A stretch of 64,000 bases of DNA. It comes from CAIKZJ01 sp964626015 (GTDB lineage Bacteria > Bacteroidota > Ignavibacteria > Tepidaquicellales > Tepidaquicellaceae). Below, piece after piece: positions 17,335-27,866 of this stretch (position 1 is its first letter; every line of letters begins with the position of its first letter). The notes below the pieces were generated by a model. That model was not told the DNA's origin. It searched no databases and saw only the letters and a program-made list of their open reading frames with translations. The position numbers and the translations under genes were made by a program. The stretch spans positions 1 through 64,000 of the forward strand of contig CAZVCC010000008.1 in the NCBI GenBank assembly GCA_964626015.1. Direction: 5' to 3'.

Positions 17335-18870
17335 CTATTTCGTGAGTATCAACTTTTTGACGGAAGTATACTTATCGGAATAAAATCTTAAGAAATAAAC
17401 CCCTGAGGATAAATTCACTGCATTCCATTCTACTTCAAAAACACCACCTTTTACATTTCCCCTGTATAAATCGGCAACTTCTTTTCCGCTTATATTATAA
17501 ACTTTAAGATTGATATTTGTATTTTCGGGGACATCGAATTTGACCTTAGTAACAGGATTAAAAGGATTTGGATAGTTTTGATAAAGTTTAAAAGCTTCGG
17601 GAATTACTGAAGAAATCTGATTTATTCCAACGCTTGTAGTTCCGAAGCTCCAGGGAATAGTCCATGGACCGGTACCGACTTCATTTGTAACACGCACTCT
17701 CCAAAAATACGTTGTATTTGCCTGAAGCTTACCCTCGGGAATAGTTCTTTGGTATGAAGTAAGTGTAGCAGAATCAACAATTACACTAAAGTTTGAAAGA
17801 GGAGAAACTTCAACTAAATAATTGATAGCACTGGTTATTTCGCCCCATACAAGAGTCGGTGTCAAAGGAACATTGTTGGAATTATTAGGTGGAGAAACCA
17901 AAACAGCTATAGGAAGTATCTCACCTCCTGTCTCAGTTCTGTAAATTGATGCATTTGCACCTGAAACAAATCCAACCAAAGAATCAATAAAACACACGCT
18001 GGAGAGATCGTTTGAAATGCCCGTGTTTTGTATGGTCCAGTTTAACCCTTCGTTAGTTGATTTTATTATGTTTCCGTAAGTTCCAACTACATAAATAATA
18101 TTTTGACCGCCAAAAAACGTTTCAGAAAAGTTTGTTAATAATCCGGTGTTTATAATTTGCCAAATATTACCTCCGTTAGTGGTTTTTATTATTGTACCCA
18201 TATTTCCGACTGCATATCCCGTGGTTTGGTTTAAAAAGTTTACTGAATTTAACCAAGTACTAGTTTGAAACAATTTAATCCAATTGTTACCGCCGTCTGT
18301 TGTCTTTACCATTTGCCCTTCTCTGCCGACAGAAAAACCCACATTTTGATTAATAAAAAATACACTTTCAAGATAGTCGGGTGTTGCAGAATTGCAGCCG
18401 TACCAAGTACTTCCACCATTAGTGGTTTTTCTAATATTACCCCAGTCTCCTACTATTATACCCGTATTTTCGTTTATAAAACAAGCATCAAAATAACAAT
18501 ATGGAGTACCTGAAGACTGTTGTATCCAATTCACTCCTCCGTTTGTAGTTTTGTAAATCAAAGAAACCGGATTATATCCACCAACAACGTACCCGGTTGT
18601 TTCGTTGAGAAAAGAAACGCTTTGTAAGGCAGTACTTGTTGATAAACTCGAAATCCATGTTTCGCCTTTATTAATCGTTTTCAGGACGTATCCCGAAGAA
18701 CCATAACCACCAACGGCATAGCCCGTCATATCATTTACAAAGACTAAATCTTGAACTTTGTTCTGGTTAGAAAGTCCTCCATTATAAACCTGTATCCAGC
18801 CAGTTTGTGAAAAAACATTAAAGTGTATTATAAAGAAAATTGCCAGAAGAAGAGGAGATATTTTTTTCAT
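17335..18870 (-). CDS. Secreted Ycf48-repeat protein with type IX sorting domain
   Basis: This exported protein of about 511 residues starts with a signal peptide (KKISPLLLAIFFIIHFNVF). Six or so Ycf48/BNR-like propeller repeats follow, each with the pattern G(Y/F)AVG..G...KTT(N/D)GG..W. A fibronectin-III-like domain follows (residues about 325-415) and then the type IX sorting domain (YQNYPNPFNPVTKV). It is probably a surface beta-propeller of unknown ligand. ATG at 18870 is preferred over a TTG two codons upstream because it places MKK at the signal peptide start. Confidence 0.85.
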   Translation of the reverse strand: MKKISPLLLAIFFIIHFNVFSQTGWIQVYNGGLSNQNKVQDLVFVNDMTGYAVGGYGSSGYVLKTINKGETWISSLSTSTALQSVSFLNETTGYVVGGYNPVSLIYKTTNGGVNWIQQSSGTPYCYFDACFINENTGIIVGDWGNIRKTTNGGSTWYGCNSATPDYLESVFFINQNVGFSVGREGQMVKTTDGGNNWIKLFQTSTWLNSVNFLNQTTGYAVGNMGTIIKTTNGGNIWQIINTGLLTNFSETFFGGQNIIYVVGTYGNIIKSTNEGLNWTIQNTGISNDLSSVCFIDSLVGFVSGANASIYRTETGGEILPIAVLVSPPNNSNNVPLTPTLVWGEITSAINYLVEVSPLSNFSVIVDSATLTSYQRTIPEGKLQANTTYFWRVRVTNEVGTGPWTIPWSFGTTSVGINQISSVIPEAFKLYQNYPNPFNPVTKVKFDVPENTNINLKVYNISGKEVADLYRGNVKGGVFEVEWNAVNLSSGVYFLRFYSDKYTSVKKLILTK

Positions 18871-19144
18871 AATCAAATGTTTTTGTTATTTCAATGTAAA
18901 ACATTCAAAAATAAAAGTCAATATATTGAATTTTACATAATATTATGAAAAAGTACACATTTATAAAATCTCGTGCACAACATAATAAATTAGTGGTAGT
19001 ATAGATTTCGGATATGTTCGAATGTGATGTAATTGAGCAGAATAAGCCCAATTGAATTTAATATTGAAAGAAAAGAAAGAGAGATAAATAAGAAAATTCA
19101 TTTTTTAATGCTACCATTAAAAAACATAAACTTGTTATAAAAAC

Positions 19145-20152
19145 TTACCCATCTGAATTAAATTTCATTGCCTGTTTTACATCCTCCGGGCTTCCAATAA
19201 ATAATGGTGTGCGCTGATGCAGTCCTTCGGGTACGATTTCAAGAATTCTTTTTCTTCCATCAGTTGCTAAACCGCCTGCTTGTTCGACTATAAAAGCAAG
19301 CGGATTTGCTTCATACATTAATCGCAGCTTACCGTTTCTGTTCTTATCGTCTGCCGGATATATAAATATTCCTCCGTATAAAAGATTCCTATGAAAATCA
19401 GCAACAAGGGAACCGACGTATCTTGATGAGTAGGGTCTGCCGGTAGCTTTATCGGGTTGCTTCAAATAATCTACATACTTTTGTATTCCTTTAGACCATT
19501 TTGTATAATTTCCCTCGTTAACAGAATAAGTTTTTGATTTCCGGGGGATTTTCATGTCGTCATATGATATAAGGAACTCCCCTACCGAGGGGTCAAGCGT
19601 AAAACCATGTACGCCGTTGCCCGCTGTATAAACCATAATTGTACTGGAACCATAAACAACGTACCCTGCAGCAACCTGTTTTAAGCCAACCTGCAAGCAG
19701 TCTCGTATTTCACCGGGACCATGTGCGGAAAGTCTTTTATAAACAGAAAAAATTGTTCCTATGGATATATTGGCGTCAATGTTTGAAGAGCCGTCAAGCG
19801 GGTCAAAATGAATAATATATTTATGAGAATAATCGTTGTAAACTTCATCAATAGGAACAAAGGTTTCTTCTTCTTCGGAGCATAGTGCGCAAGCGTGGCC
19901 GCCCATTTTCATTATGTTCTTCAAAGTGTCATTTGCATAAACATCGAGTTTTTTAACTTCTTCGCCCTGAACATTCTCATCGCCAGTTAAACCGAGGATA
20001 TCTATTAAACCTGCACGGTTAACTTCCAGTGAAATTACTTTACATGCAAGAGCAATATCACTGAGCAAATCCGAAAGCTGCCCTGTTGCCTCAGGAATTT
20101 TCCTCTCTTCTGCGATAATGTGTCTGTACAAAGTGGTAAGTTTGTTAATCAT
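19145..20152 (-). CDS. fbp: Fructose-1,6-bisphosphatase, class I
   Basis: This gluconeogenic enzyme hydrolyses fructose-1,6-bisphosphate. The 335 residues include the metal-binding signature [34 protein letters not shown] and [15 protein letters not shown]. It begins 22 nt after the radA stop on the same strand. With pyruvate phosphate dikinase elsewhere in the window, it supports an active gluconeogenic route. Confidence 0.97.
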   Translation of the reverse strand: MINKLTTLYRHIIAEERKIPEATGQLSDLLSDIALACKVISLEVNRAGLIDILGLTGDENVQGEEVKKLDVYANDTLKNIMKMGGHACALCSEEEETFVPIDEVYNDYSHKYIIHFDPLDGSSNIDANISIGTIFSVYKRLSAHGPGEIRDCLQVGLKQVAAGYVVYGSSTIMVYTAGNGVHGFTLDPSVGEFLISYDDMKIPRKSKTYSVNEGNYTKWSKGIQKYVDYLKQPDKATGRPYSSRYVGSLVADFHRNLLYGGIFIYPADDKNRNGKLRLMYEANPLAFIVEQAGGLATDGRKRILEIVPEGLHQRTPLFIGSPEDVKQAMKFNSDG

Positions 20153-20174
20153 TTTAACCTCCGCTAATTTTATA

Positions 20175-21542
20175 TTATATTAAAACTGAAACAGCGTCTT
20201 TTATCTTTTCAACACCAACGATTTCAATTTTATACCTTTTAAAATTCAAATGTTTTAAATTGTTCTTTGGCAATATTATTCTTTTGAAACCAAGCTTTTC
20301 AGCTTCGTTAATCCTCTTTTCAACGCTTGAGATTGTACGTATCTCTCCAGCAAGCCCTACTTCTCCTATTATTACAGTTTCAGAGTCAACCGGAATATCT
20401 TTTGCAGATGAATAGATGCTCATCGCAGCAGCAAGGTCAACGGCTGTTTCATCAATCTTAACGCCTCCCGCTATATTCAAAAAGACATCGTGTTTGTTTA
20501 AAAACAAGCCAAGCTTTTTCTCAATGACTGCATTAAGAATACTTAATCGCTTGTAGTCAAAACCCATTGCTGTTCTTTGCGGAACGCCGTAAGAGGTCGA
20601 TGCAACAAGAGCCTGTACTTCTATCAGAATGGGACGGGTTCCCTCAATGGCAGATGAGATAACACAACCCGAAGCACCATAATTTCTTTGTGACAAAAAT
20701 ACTTCGCTGGGATTCAGGACTTCCTTAAGTCCCTTTTCTGTCATTTCAAAAATACCGATTTCATTCGTTGAGCCGAATCTGTTTTTTATTCCGCGAAGTA
20801 TTCTGTAAAAATGAGTGCGTTCACCCTCAAACTGAAGAACTACATCAACCATGTGCTCTATAACTTTAGGTCCTGCTATCGTTCCATCTTTAGTAATGTG
20901 CCCGACTATGAAAACCGGTATGTTAGTTGTCTTTGCTATCTTAATTAAATATGAAGTTGATTCGCGAAGCTGGGAAACCGTACCGGGCGAACTTTCGAGT
21001 TCTGGCAGATAAACTGTCTGGATTGAGTCAATCACTACATAATCGGGTTTTTCTATTTCAATAGCAGAGTGTACCGTATCAAGATTTGTTTCCGATAGAA
21101 CAAAAAAGTTGTTAACCTTAACTCCCAGCCTGTCAGCTCTCATTTTAATCTGTGATGCAGATTCCTCTCCGCTTACATATAAAAATTTCTTTCCGTTCAG
21201 ATTACTTGCTATCTGGAGCATTAGAGTTGACTTTCCAATCCCCGGGTCGCCGCCGATTAGTATTACAGAGCCATTAACAATTCCCCCGCCGAGGACACGG
21301 TCGAGTTCGCTGATTTTAGTAGGATTCCTGTTTCCGTTGTCTTCGTGAATGATGTGTTCAAGAGTCTGAATTTTATCTTTTACGGATTTATCCGAAATTG
21401 TTTTTCCTGATTTTAATCTTCTGGGCTCTAATAATATTTCTTCAAATGTATTCCATTGCTCGCAGGAAGGACACTTTCCTGTCCAGCGTGGAGAAGAATA
21501 GCCGCAATTCTGACAAACGAAACTTGTTTTGGTTTTAGACAA
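20175..21542 (-). CDS. radA: DNA repair protein RadA
   Basis: RadA is a RecA-like branch-migration ATPase in recombination. The 455 residues show a four-Cys zinc finger ([19 protein letters not shown]), Walker [11 protein letters not shown], the RadA-specific [11 protein letters not shown] motif and a C-terminal Lon-protease-like domain ([19 protein letters not shown]). It is divergent from the DUF3788-VOC pair across 162 nt and lies upstream of fbp. Confidence 0.97.
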   Translation of the reverse strand: MSKTKTSFVCQNCGYSSPRWTGKCPSCEQWNTFEEILLEPRRLKSGKTISDKSVKDKIQTLEHIIHEDNGNRNPTKISELDRVLGGGIVNGSVILIGGDPGIGKSTLMLQIASNLNGKKFLYVSGEESASQIKMRADRLGVKVNNFFVLSETNLDTVHSAIEIEKPDYVVIDSIQTVYLPELESSPGTVSQLRESTSYLIKIAKTTNIPVFIVGHITKDGTIAGPKVIEHMVDVVLQFEGERTHFYRILRGIKNRFGSTNEIGIFEMTEKGLKEVLNPSEVFLSQRNYGASGCVISSAIEGTRPILIEVQALVASTSYGVPQRTAMGFDYKRLSILNAVIEKKLGLFLNKHDVFLNIAGGVKIDETAVDLAAAMSIYSSAKDIPVDSETVIIGEVGLAGEIRTISSVEKRINEAEKLGFKRIILPKNNLKHLNFKRYKIEIVGVEKIKDAVSVLI

Positions 21543-21704
21543 AATATATAATGTAATTATTTAAAAGTAAAACAAAAAAATGTTTTATAAAAGGGAAATG
21601 AATAATCTCGTCAAATTAAATTGGGAGAGTTATAAGATATTTTAAAGCTGTGGTAATTATTATATTTAATTAGTTAATGTTTAATTAATACACTAATACT
21701 TAAT

Positions 21705-22124
21705 ATGGACACAAGCATTTTCATGGACAAATCTATAAAACTAAGTGATACGGATTTGAAATCAGCTCTTGGAAAGACTTATTCTTTCTGGTGTTTAATC
21801 TCTGAGTATGTTTATTCACAATATTCTGATTCTGTGAGTGAATGGAAATATCCGGGTGCAAAATACGGATGGAGTTTCAGAATAAAGGACAAGAAACGGG
21901 TTATTGTATATTTATTACCGAGAAAAGGATTCTTCAAAGCTGCGTTCATGTTCGGACAGAAGGCATCAGACGAAATTATTAAAAGCAATGTTTCAAATGA
22001 GATAAAGGAAGAACTGCGGAATGCAAGAGTTTATGCAGAGGGAAGAGGAATAAGGATTGATGTAAAAAGCAAGGTAGCAATTAAAGACATAAAACTATTG
22101 ATTAACATTAAACTTTTAAATTAA
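21705..22124 (+). CDS. DUF3788-like protein
   Basis: This small soluble 139-residue protein looks like the DUF3788 family, with EWKYPGAKYGWSFRIKDKKR, then IVYLLPRKGFFKAAFMFG and a C-terminal EGRGIRIDV stretch. Family function is unknown. It ends one base before the VOC gene, so the two are surely co-transcribed. The assignment is from recalled sequence pattern. Confidence 0.7.
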   Translation: MDTSIFMDKSIKLSDTDLKSALGKTYSFWCLISEYVYSQYSDSVSEWKYPGAKYGWSFRIKDKKRVIVYLLPRKGFFKAAFMFGQKASDEIIKSNVSNEIKEELRNARVYAEGRGIRIDVKSKVAIKDIKLLINIKLLN

Positions 22125-22125
22125 G

Positions 22126-22539
22126 ATGAAAAAAGTAACAGGCATTGGCGGAATCTTTTTCAAATGCAAGAATCCTGAAAAAGTAAAAGATTGGTATAAA
22201 GAACATTTAGGTTTGAATACTGACAAGTATGGAACAAGCTTTGAGTGGAGATATAGCGACAGACCAGAGCAAAAGGGATTTCTGCAATGGAGTCCTTTCC
22301 CCGAGGGTACAGATTACTTCAGACCATCGGAAAAAGAATTTATGATAAACTACAGAGTAGAAGAATTGGAGACTTTGGTTGAAGAACTTAGAAATTCAGG
22401 TGTAACAATAACAGACGAAATTGAAACTTACGAATACGGTAAATTTGTGCACATATTAGATATTGAAGGAAACAAAATTGAGTTATGGGAACCAATTGAC
22501 AGCGAATACGAGAAAGTTGCTGAGGGAAAGACAAAATAG
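22126..22539 (+). CDS. VOC (glyoxalase/bleomycin-resistance fold) protein
   Basis: This 137-residue protein has the two beta-alpha-beta modules of the vicinal oxygen chelate fold, with GIGGIFFKCKNPEKVKDWY at the start and GKFVHILDIEGNKIELWEP at the end. The terminal Glu in IELWEP is a usual metal ligand. The substrate is unknown. Such proteins range from glyoxalases to antibiotic-binding proteins, and nothing in the context decides between them. It is paired with the DUF3788-like gene. Confidence 0.85.
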   Translation: MKKVTGIGGIFFKCKNPEKVKDWYKEHLGLNTDKYGTSFEWRYSDRPEQKGFLQWSPFPEGTDYFRPSEKEFMINYRVEELETLVEELRNSGVTITDEIETYEYGKFVHILDIEGNKIELWEPIDSEYEKVAEGKTK

Positions 22540-22553
22540 TTGTAAGATAATAA

Positions 22554-22585
22554 CTGTCCCTTTCTTTACATAAAGAAAGGGACAG
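22554..22585. terminator. Bidirectional intrinsic terminator
   Basis: A 14-bp perfect stem (CTGTCCCTTTCTTT / AAAGAAAGGGACAG) has a 4-nt loop and lies between the converging VOC and M14 peptidase genes. A T run at 22595-22602 follows on the plus strand. Confidence 0.88.
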
Positions 22586-22605
22586 AAATAATATCTTTTT
22601 TTAAA

Positions 22606-25020
22606 CTATTTTACAAGTGCCATACGTTTTATTTCCGAATAATCACCTGCATTAATTTTCACAAAATAGATTCCGCTATTGTGCAAACCAGCGTCCCAGT
22701 TTATTGAATATTTACCGGGCTGCATTTCGTTGTTAACGAGGGTTATTACTTCGCGACCAAGAACATCGAAAATAACAATTTTCACAAATGATGCTTTAGC
22801 AATATCAAACTTAATGTTTGTAACCGGGTTAAACGGATTCGGATAGTTTTGATACAGATTAAATTTTTCCGGTAACTCGTTTGATATTCCAGAGATTGCT
22901 GTTGGCGTATTCGTATAATCGACCACCTTAAAATCGTCATAAGTGAAACCGTCACCCGGTTCGCCGCCATCGGTGTACATAGTAAATCTGAATTTAACCG
23001 TCTGATTTATGTAAGCATTAAGGTTAATGCTCTCTTTAACCCATGTTCGGATACCTGAAAAAGAAGGCTGACCACCGCCCGTAACAGTATATTTACCGGG
23101 GAGGCTTGTCCATGTGGTTCCGTTGTTAGAGGATATCTGTATTCTTGCATAATCATAGACAGTAGATACAGACCTTTCGATAGCCCACTTGGCAAAGAAC
23201 TCAAGGCGCGGATTAACGGCGTTTGCAAGACTAATTGCATTTGTTGTTGTAAACTGATTGTTAGTACTATTTTTAGTGTTGCCGTATCTTGAATCGGAGA
23301 AAGATTTTGACCCGCTCCAAGAATCGCAGAATGTTGTATCCCACTGAATCTGGTTTCCGCTTCTTGTCCAGTTTCCGATTCCGCTTTCAGCATCATCGAA
23401 GAAAATAATATTAGTTTTTCCAACTACAACTTTTATGGTATCAACATTCACTTCAATACCTTCCTGCTTAACGCTAGCAACAAAAGAGATTTCATCAAGA
23501 AGGGCAGCATCATTGTTTAACTTAAATGAAAAAGGAACTGAGTTTGATTTTATTTGTCTTGACTGGATACTATCATAATTAATACTTGACACTAACGGTG
23601 ATATATTTTGATAATTAGTGGTTAGTGTAACCGTTACGTTTTTAGCTGTTTGAGAAAGTCCTTTGTTTTTAACACCAACCTGTAGAAATAAGGTGTCGTT
23701 CTTCTCGGCATAACCTTTTCCTAAAACAAAATAATTCTGCATATCAACCATGTTTCCTCCAACGAAAGAGAGGTAGCGGAGCATTTTGAGATTAACCGAA
23801 GCAATGGGAATAATCTCGCTTTGTAACGGCCAAAAGTTCGAGCCTGCGCATTCAACGACCCAACACATAGAGCCGATAGATTGGAAATAATCTCTGGTAG
23901 TGCCGTTTGATGTGTATGAAAGCATTTGAGAAACGGTACCGAACAGATAATAAGTACCGGATGTAAAATCATTGGCAAATTCAGAGTATCTATCGAACAC
24001 AATAATTGAATCAGCATATCCATAAGGATTCAATACTCTTTCGGCAACAGAATGCATTGAAAAAGCAATTTGAGGGTGGATGGTATTAACAAAATTCTGA
24101 ATACCTGAAATTTCGGGTTCTGATGCTGCCGAGGGTCCGCGATATGTATCGGAAGATGGGGATCCACTTGAGCCTATATTATCATAGCCCCATTTATAGG
24201 CATAGTTTCTGTTTAAATCTACTCCATAGGAGCCGCTGTTATTACGACGGTTTTTTCTCCACCCACCACCGCCATTTGGATTAGTTTGCTGATTATAAGC
24301 ATAGCCATCTGGATTTACAACTGGAATAAAAAATATTTCTCTTGTATTGACTAAATACGCTGCCTCAGGATTTGTAGCATAGTTATCAAGCAGCCAGTAC
24401 ATAAAGTACATCAGTGAAGCCATGCTCTGCGGTTCTCGAGCATGATGCAGACCGTCAAAATAGATTGCGGACTCGGTCGCCGATTCATCATTATCGGGAT
24501 TGTCTGAAATTTTAACAGCCCATACTTTGCGACCTTCGGTAGTAGTTGCAATTTCCTGTTTTAAAGAAATCAGGTTTGGATATTGAATTCTCATAGAATC
24601 AAGTTTTTGAACCACCTCTGCATAGGTATAATACCCTCCCATGCTTCCATATCCGAAGCTGTTTACATTGTCGACGGACTTTGTGTTTTCTGCAAGCTGC
24701 AACTCAGATGCTGTAGGAGCGGGTCTATTTGCATAGTATTCATCCATATCCGGAATAGTTACATCATATCTTAAGCCTGTGTTTTTAAGCTTAGCAAGTT
24801 CCATCTGATTAATAACTATTGTTATGCCTTCTTTAATTCCTCCACGATAGTGTTCAAGATCAATATCGTTTAACTGAAGTGTTTTAATATCTTCAGATGA
24901 GTTTATAAATACTTTAACCGTGCTGTATTTTTCAAGCGGAGTTTTGTTTGACTGAATGCTTTTGAAGGAGAACGAAAAAATCAAGCAAATAGCGAGAATT
25001 AGAAATAATTTAATTTTCAT
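22606..25020 (-). CDS. Secreted M14 zinc carboxypeptidase with type IX sorting domain
   Basis: This exported metallopeptidase removes C-terminal residues from peptides outside the cell. The 804 residues comprise a signal peptide, a propeptide, an M14 catalytic domain with zinc ligands His193 and Glu196 (HHAREP) and His323 (FSMHS), and the general base Glu390 (WVVECAG). A CARDB-like segment, a MAM/jelly-roll-like domain (about 545-705) and a terminal type IX sorting domain (YQNYPNPFNPVTNI) follow. All catalytic residues are present. It is a single transcription unit with a good terminator. Confidence 0.94.
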   Translation of the reverse strand: MKIKLFLILAICLIFSFSFKSIQSNKTPLEKYSTVKVFINSSEDIKTLQLNDIDLEHYRGGIKEGITIVINQMELAKLKNTGLRYDVTIPDMDEYYANRPAPTASELQLAENTKSVDNVNSFGYGSMGGYYTYAEVVQKLDSMRIQYPNLISLKQEIATTTEGRKVWAVKISDNPDNDESATESAIYFDGLHHAREPQSMASLMYFMYWLLDNYATNPEAAYLVNTREIFFIPVVNPDGYAYNQQTNPNGGGGWRKNRRNNSGSYGVDLNRNYAYKWGYDNIGSSGSPSSDTYRGPSAASEPEISGIQNFVNTIHPQIAFSMHSVAERVLNPYGYADSIIVFDRYSEFANDFTSGTYYLFGTVSQMLSYTSNGTTRDYFQSIGSMCWVVECAGSNFWPLQSEIIPIASVNLKMLRYLSFVGGNMVDMQNYFVLGKGYAEKNDTLFLQVGVKNKGLSQTAKNVTVTLTTNYQNISPLVSSINYDSIQSRQIKSNSVPFSFKLNNDAALLDEISFVASVKQEGIEVNVDTIKVVVGKTNIIFFDDAESGIGNWTRSGNQIQWDTTFCDSWSGSKSFSDSRYGNTKNSTNNQFTTTNAISLANAVNPRLEFFAKWAIERSVSTVYDYARIQISSNNGTTWTSLPGKYTVTGGGQPSFSGIRTWVKESINLNAYINQTVKFRFTMYTDGGEPGDGFTYDDFKVVDYTNTPTAISGISNELPEKFNLYQNYPNPFNPVTNIKFDIAKASFVKIVIFDVLGREVITLVNNEMQPGKYSINWDAGLHNSGIYFVKINAGDYSEIKRMALVK

Positions 25021-25083
25021 TTTGTGTTTATTTTAAATCTTATAGTAGTAACTTATAAAATTTGAATAGTGATATCAAGTATA

Positions 25084-25704
25084 TTAATAAGTGAAGGTTG
25101 AATTTTCTTTTAGTGCTTTTTTAAGCAAAAAAGAATAATTCTCATTAGAGACTTCAATGCAGCCAAATGATTCAAAAACAGGGGTTTTCATCTGTATATC
25201 AAACAAGTTAAATTTATTTTTAGTGAGAATATCATAAAGTTTTAGCACACAAACTTTTGAAGCGTTGTTTTTAATATGAAACATAGACTCACCGAAAAAA
25301 GCTGATCTAAAGGCAACGCCATACAGACCACCGACTAACTTGCCCTCAAAATAAGCTTCGACACTATGAGCAAAACCTTTATTGTAGAGTTCAAGATAAA
25401 GTTTAACAATTTCATTTGTTATCCATGTATCGCCATGAAGCTGCGAGCAATTCTTAATTACAGAATAGAAATCTTTATCAACTTCTATTTGAAAGATTTG
25501 TTTATGAACAACCTGTTTGAGAGAACGGGAGACATTAAGTTGATTTTTGTTTAAAGGTAATATTGCGCGGGGGGTATAATTAAACCAGCTAACGAGTCCA
25601 TCATCATCACCGAGAGGAAAATAGCCGTTTGAGTAAGCATAAAGTACATCTTTGTAAGTTAAAGAATCGGGTTCAATAGTTGTACCCAAGTAATTATAAG
25701 GCAT
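25084..25704 (-). CDS. aat: Leucyl/phenylalanyl-tRNA-protein transferase
   Basis: Aat adds Leu or Phe to proteins with N-terminal Arg or Lys, marking them for ClpS/ClpAP degradation. The 206 residues match the family, with AYSNGYFPLGDDDG, WFNYTPRAILPL, GLYGVAFRSAFFGESMFH and LFDIQMKTPVFESFGCIEV. It starts 9 nt after the ubiX stop and is the last gene of a five-gene minus-strand run. Confidence 0.95.
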   Translation of the reverse strand: MPYNYLGTTIEPDSLTYKDVLYAYSNGYFPLGDDDGLVSWFNYTPRAILPLNKNQLNVSRSLKQVVHKQIFQIEVDKDFYSVIKNCSQLHGDTWITNEIVKLYLELYNKGFAHSVEAYFEGKLVGGLYGVAFRSAFFGESMFHIKNNASKVCVLKLYDILTKNKFNLFDIQMKTPVFESFGCIEVSNENYSFLLKKALKENSTFTY

Positions 25705-25713
25705 ATAAGGAAA

Positions 25714-26361
25714 CTATTCCCGCCCGTTCATGAGTAGATCCAAAACTTTTCCCGCTATGAAATCAGCAAGGTCGTTAATATCTTTTGGATTATTTTCGAA
25801 TGAAGGCATTGCCGGAGCGATTTTTCCGCCAGCATCGAGAATTTTAATCATGTTACCGAGTTGAATTTTATTAACCGGTGTTTCACGAGGGACAACAATA
25901 AGTGGTTTGGAATACGACATAGCATAATCCGCACATTTAACGATTAGATTCTGACATTCGCCGTTAGCTATCTGTGAGACGTAACTCATAGCACACGGAA
26001 CAACAATCACTCCGAACGCATTAAAAGAGGAAGAGAATATTTCCGATTTCAGGTCAAGATTGCTATGAAAAGAAACAGAACACTTATTGATTATCAGCTC
26101 AGGGAAAAAACTTTGGATGTTACTCTGTGTAAGTTCCATGCCGCACTCTCTTGTTAAGGTGTAATGTCCATATTCCGTAATAATCAACGCAACATTAAAG
26201 TTATTTACAATCAAGGCACGAAGTGTTCTTATGGCATAAATAGCACCACTTGTTCCAGTAATACCAAGAATAACATTTTTACCTGCACCCTTAAAAGATT
26301 TGACTAATGGTTTTGTTTCCGTTTTAGGAACTGCAATATCGGGGTTTTCCAGTTGATCCAT
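25714..26361 (-). CDS. ubiX: Flavin prenyltransferase UbiX
   Basis: UbiX prenylates FMN to make the cofactor for UbiD-type decarboxylases, used in quinone biosynthesis and related reactions. The 215 residues have the flavin-binding start ILGITGTSGAIYAIRTL after an extra 30-residue N-terminal stretch, and the end PLIVVPRETPVNKIQLGNM. Its ATG overlaps the upstream stop by one base (TAATG). No ubiD lies in the window. Confidence 0.94.
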   Translation of the reverse strand: MDQLENPDIAVPKTETKPLVKSFKGAGKNVILGITGTSGAIYAIRTLRALIVNNFNVALIITEYGHYTLTRECGMELTQSNIQSFFPELIINKCSVSFHSNLDLKSEIFSSSFNAFGVIVVPCAMSYVSQIANGECQNLIVKCADYAMSYSKPLIVVPRETPVNKIQLGNMIKILDAGGKIAPAMPSFENNPKDINDLADFIAGKVLDLLMNGRE

Positions 26362-27866
26362 TATGTATATATTTTATTTATAAATACAATTATCAACAAA
26401 ATAACAAATATTGTGATTATGAAAAATATAAAATTAGCGAATATGAAAATCTGGCTTAGAATAAACACGATTCCAAGCAGTATTGAGATGAGAAGCTGCA
26501 AATATTTTGAGGTGTTGTTGAATTTTGACGGAGGTACAGAAAAAGGGAAATGCCTCTCAAACTTTGCAAATACAGTGTTAATGAGTACTATAAAGAGAAA
26601 TATATACAAGAAATTAAACACAATATCTACGCTTTGTACTTTAAACATGATGATCGCGCTGCACAGAAATAACACGGGGAATAAGAAGTTAATATAAATA
26701 AATTTTAAGCTTCCGTTATTAAAAACATAACGACTATTAACAGGAAGAGCAGCGTAAAGAGAAGAAATGTTTTCATCTTCATCAAAGCCTATAACAAGAT
26801 TAGACAGTAATATTCTTGATGATATAATGAAGGTCATAGAAATTGCAGGGCTTAAGACAAGCAGGCTAGTATTTGTCATTATTGAAAGAAACAACATTTC
26901 ATTCATACCGCTGAAGACAGTAATTATGGTTGCCACTATGGGTAAAAGCAACAAGGGTATTAATCTAAGCCTAAGCACACTTGTATTTCGAAGATGATTT
27001 TTAAACAGTTTGTAAGAAGCCGCTTCAAGATTACTACGAAGATATACACTAAGAAACCAGTCAATGTTCAAAGACGAGAATCTTCTTTCCTTTGATTGTG
27101 AGCCGAGAGTATTTATTAAACCGGATATGCGATAATAATTATGCTTAAGAAAAATGTAAATAAAAACAAAAAGAAGAAAAGTGAGAATAATAAATATTAA
27201 AAAATAATAAATATTGTAGAAGCTAAGCAAAAGGTAATACTGAGGAAGATATTTTATATAATTTAAATTGAGAAGGTCGGCAGCATTATCAGCAGAATAT
27301 TTATTCATGCTAAATATAAAAGCTACAAAAAGAATCTGCATGATGAATATAAGTATCCGGTTTTTTGTTTTTGATCTTATGATAATTATGCTGTTTACCA
27401 GGAAAATAAAACCGATAACAAAATAAGAGAAAAGAAAAGAGATTAGGACAAACAACAAGGATTCCGAAATGCTGTAGTTGTAAAAAAATACATAAACAGC
27501 GGGCGGAAACGAGACAACGAGCGGATATACAGAAAGATATATAAATGCAGAAAAGATCTTTGAAACGAAAACATTTTCCTCTTTAATGGGCAAACCTGCC
27601 AGCACGAGAGCATGTTTCGGGGAAAAGAATAAATCGGTATAATCCGAGACAACCACAAAACCGAGAAGAAATAGGTTTATTGTTAATGAAGAAAATATAA
27701 ATGCGTTTATATCAAACTTCTGATAATTGCTCAGAGAAATCATGGTATTAATAAACAAATAAGTGATGATCATACCAGCTATTTTTCTTAAACCTGAATC
27801 CTCAGAATTTCTATAATCCAGCTTGAGAAAAACCTTAGATAGAATTATGTTATTTCGACTGAACAT
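26361..27866 (-). CDS. Multi-pass membrane protein, possibly an ABC-2 type permease
   Basis: This 501-residue protein has about ten to twelve membrane segments. The stretch LFFSPKHALVLAGLPIKEENVFVSKIF resembles the region after the first helices of ABC-2/ABC-exporter permeases in Gram-positive and Bacteroidota genomes, where a loop of similar type precedes a conserved coupling helix. No ATPase gene is adjacent, so a transporter role is unproved. It overlaps mltG by 17 nt and shares its stop with the ubiX start, so it belongs to the same transcript. Confidence 0.65.
   Translation of the reverse strand: MFSRNNIILSKVFLKLDYRNSEDSGLRKIAGMIITYLFINTMISLSNYQKFDINAFIFSSLTINLFLLGFVVVSDYTDLFFSPKHALVLAGLPIKEENVFVSKIFSAFIYLSVYPLVVSFPPAVYVFFYNYSISESLLFVLISFLFSYFVIGFIFLVNSIIIIRSKTKNRILIFIMQILFVAFIFSMNKYSADNAADLLNLNYIKYLPQYYLLLSFYNIYYFLIFIILTFLLFVFIYIFLKHNYYRISGLINTLGSQSKERRFSSLNIDWFLSVYLRSNLEAASYKLFKNHLRNTSVLRLRLIPLLLLPIVATIITVFSGMNEMLFLSIMTNTSLLVLSPAISMTFIISSRILLSNLVIGFDEDENISSLYAALPVNSRYVFNNGSLKFIYINFLFPVLFLCSAIIMFKVQSVDIVFNFLYIFLFIVLINTVFAKFERHFPFSVPPSKFNNTSKYLQLLISILLGIVFILSQIFIFANFIFFIITIFVILLIIVFINKIYT

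Noticed and set aside
19101..19124. Hairpin TTTTTTAATG / CATTAAAAAA downstream of fbp
   Set aside because: The stem is almost all A-T with a single G-C pair and there is no T run beyond it; too weak to call a terminator.
26353..26697. Plus-strand open frame of 114 codons over the ubiX/membrane-protein junction
   Set aside because: It is antisense to a hydrophobic coding region of a tightly overlapped operon and has no protein-like features.
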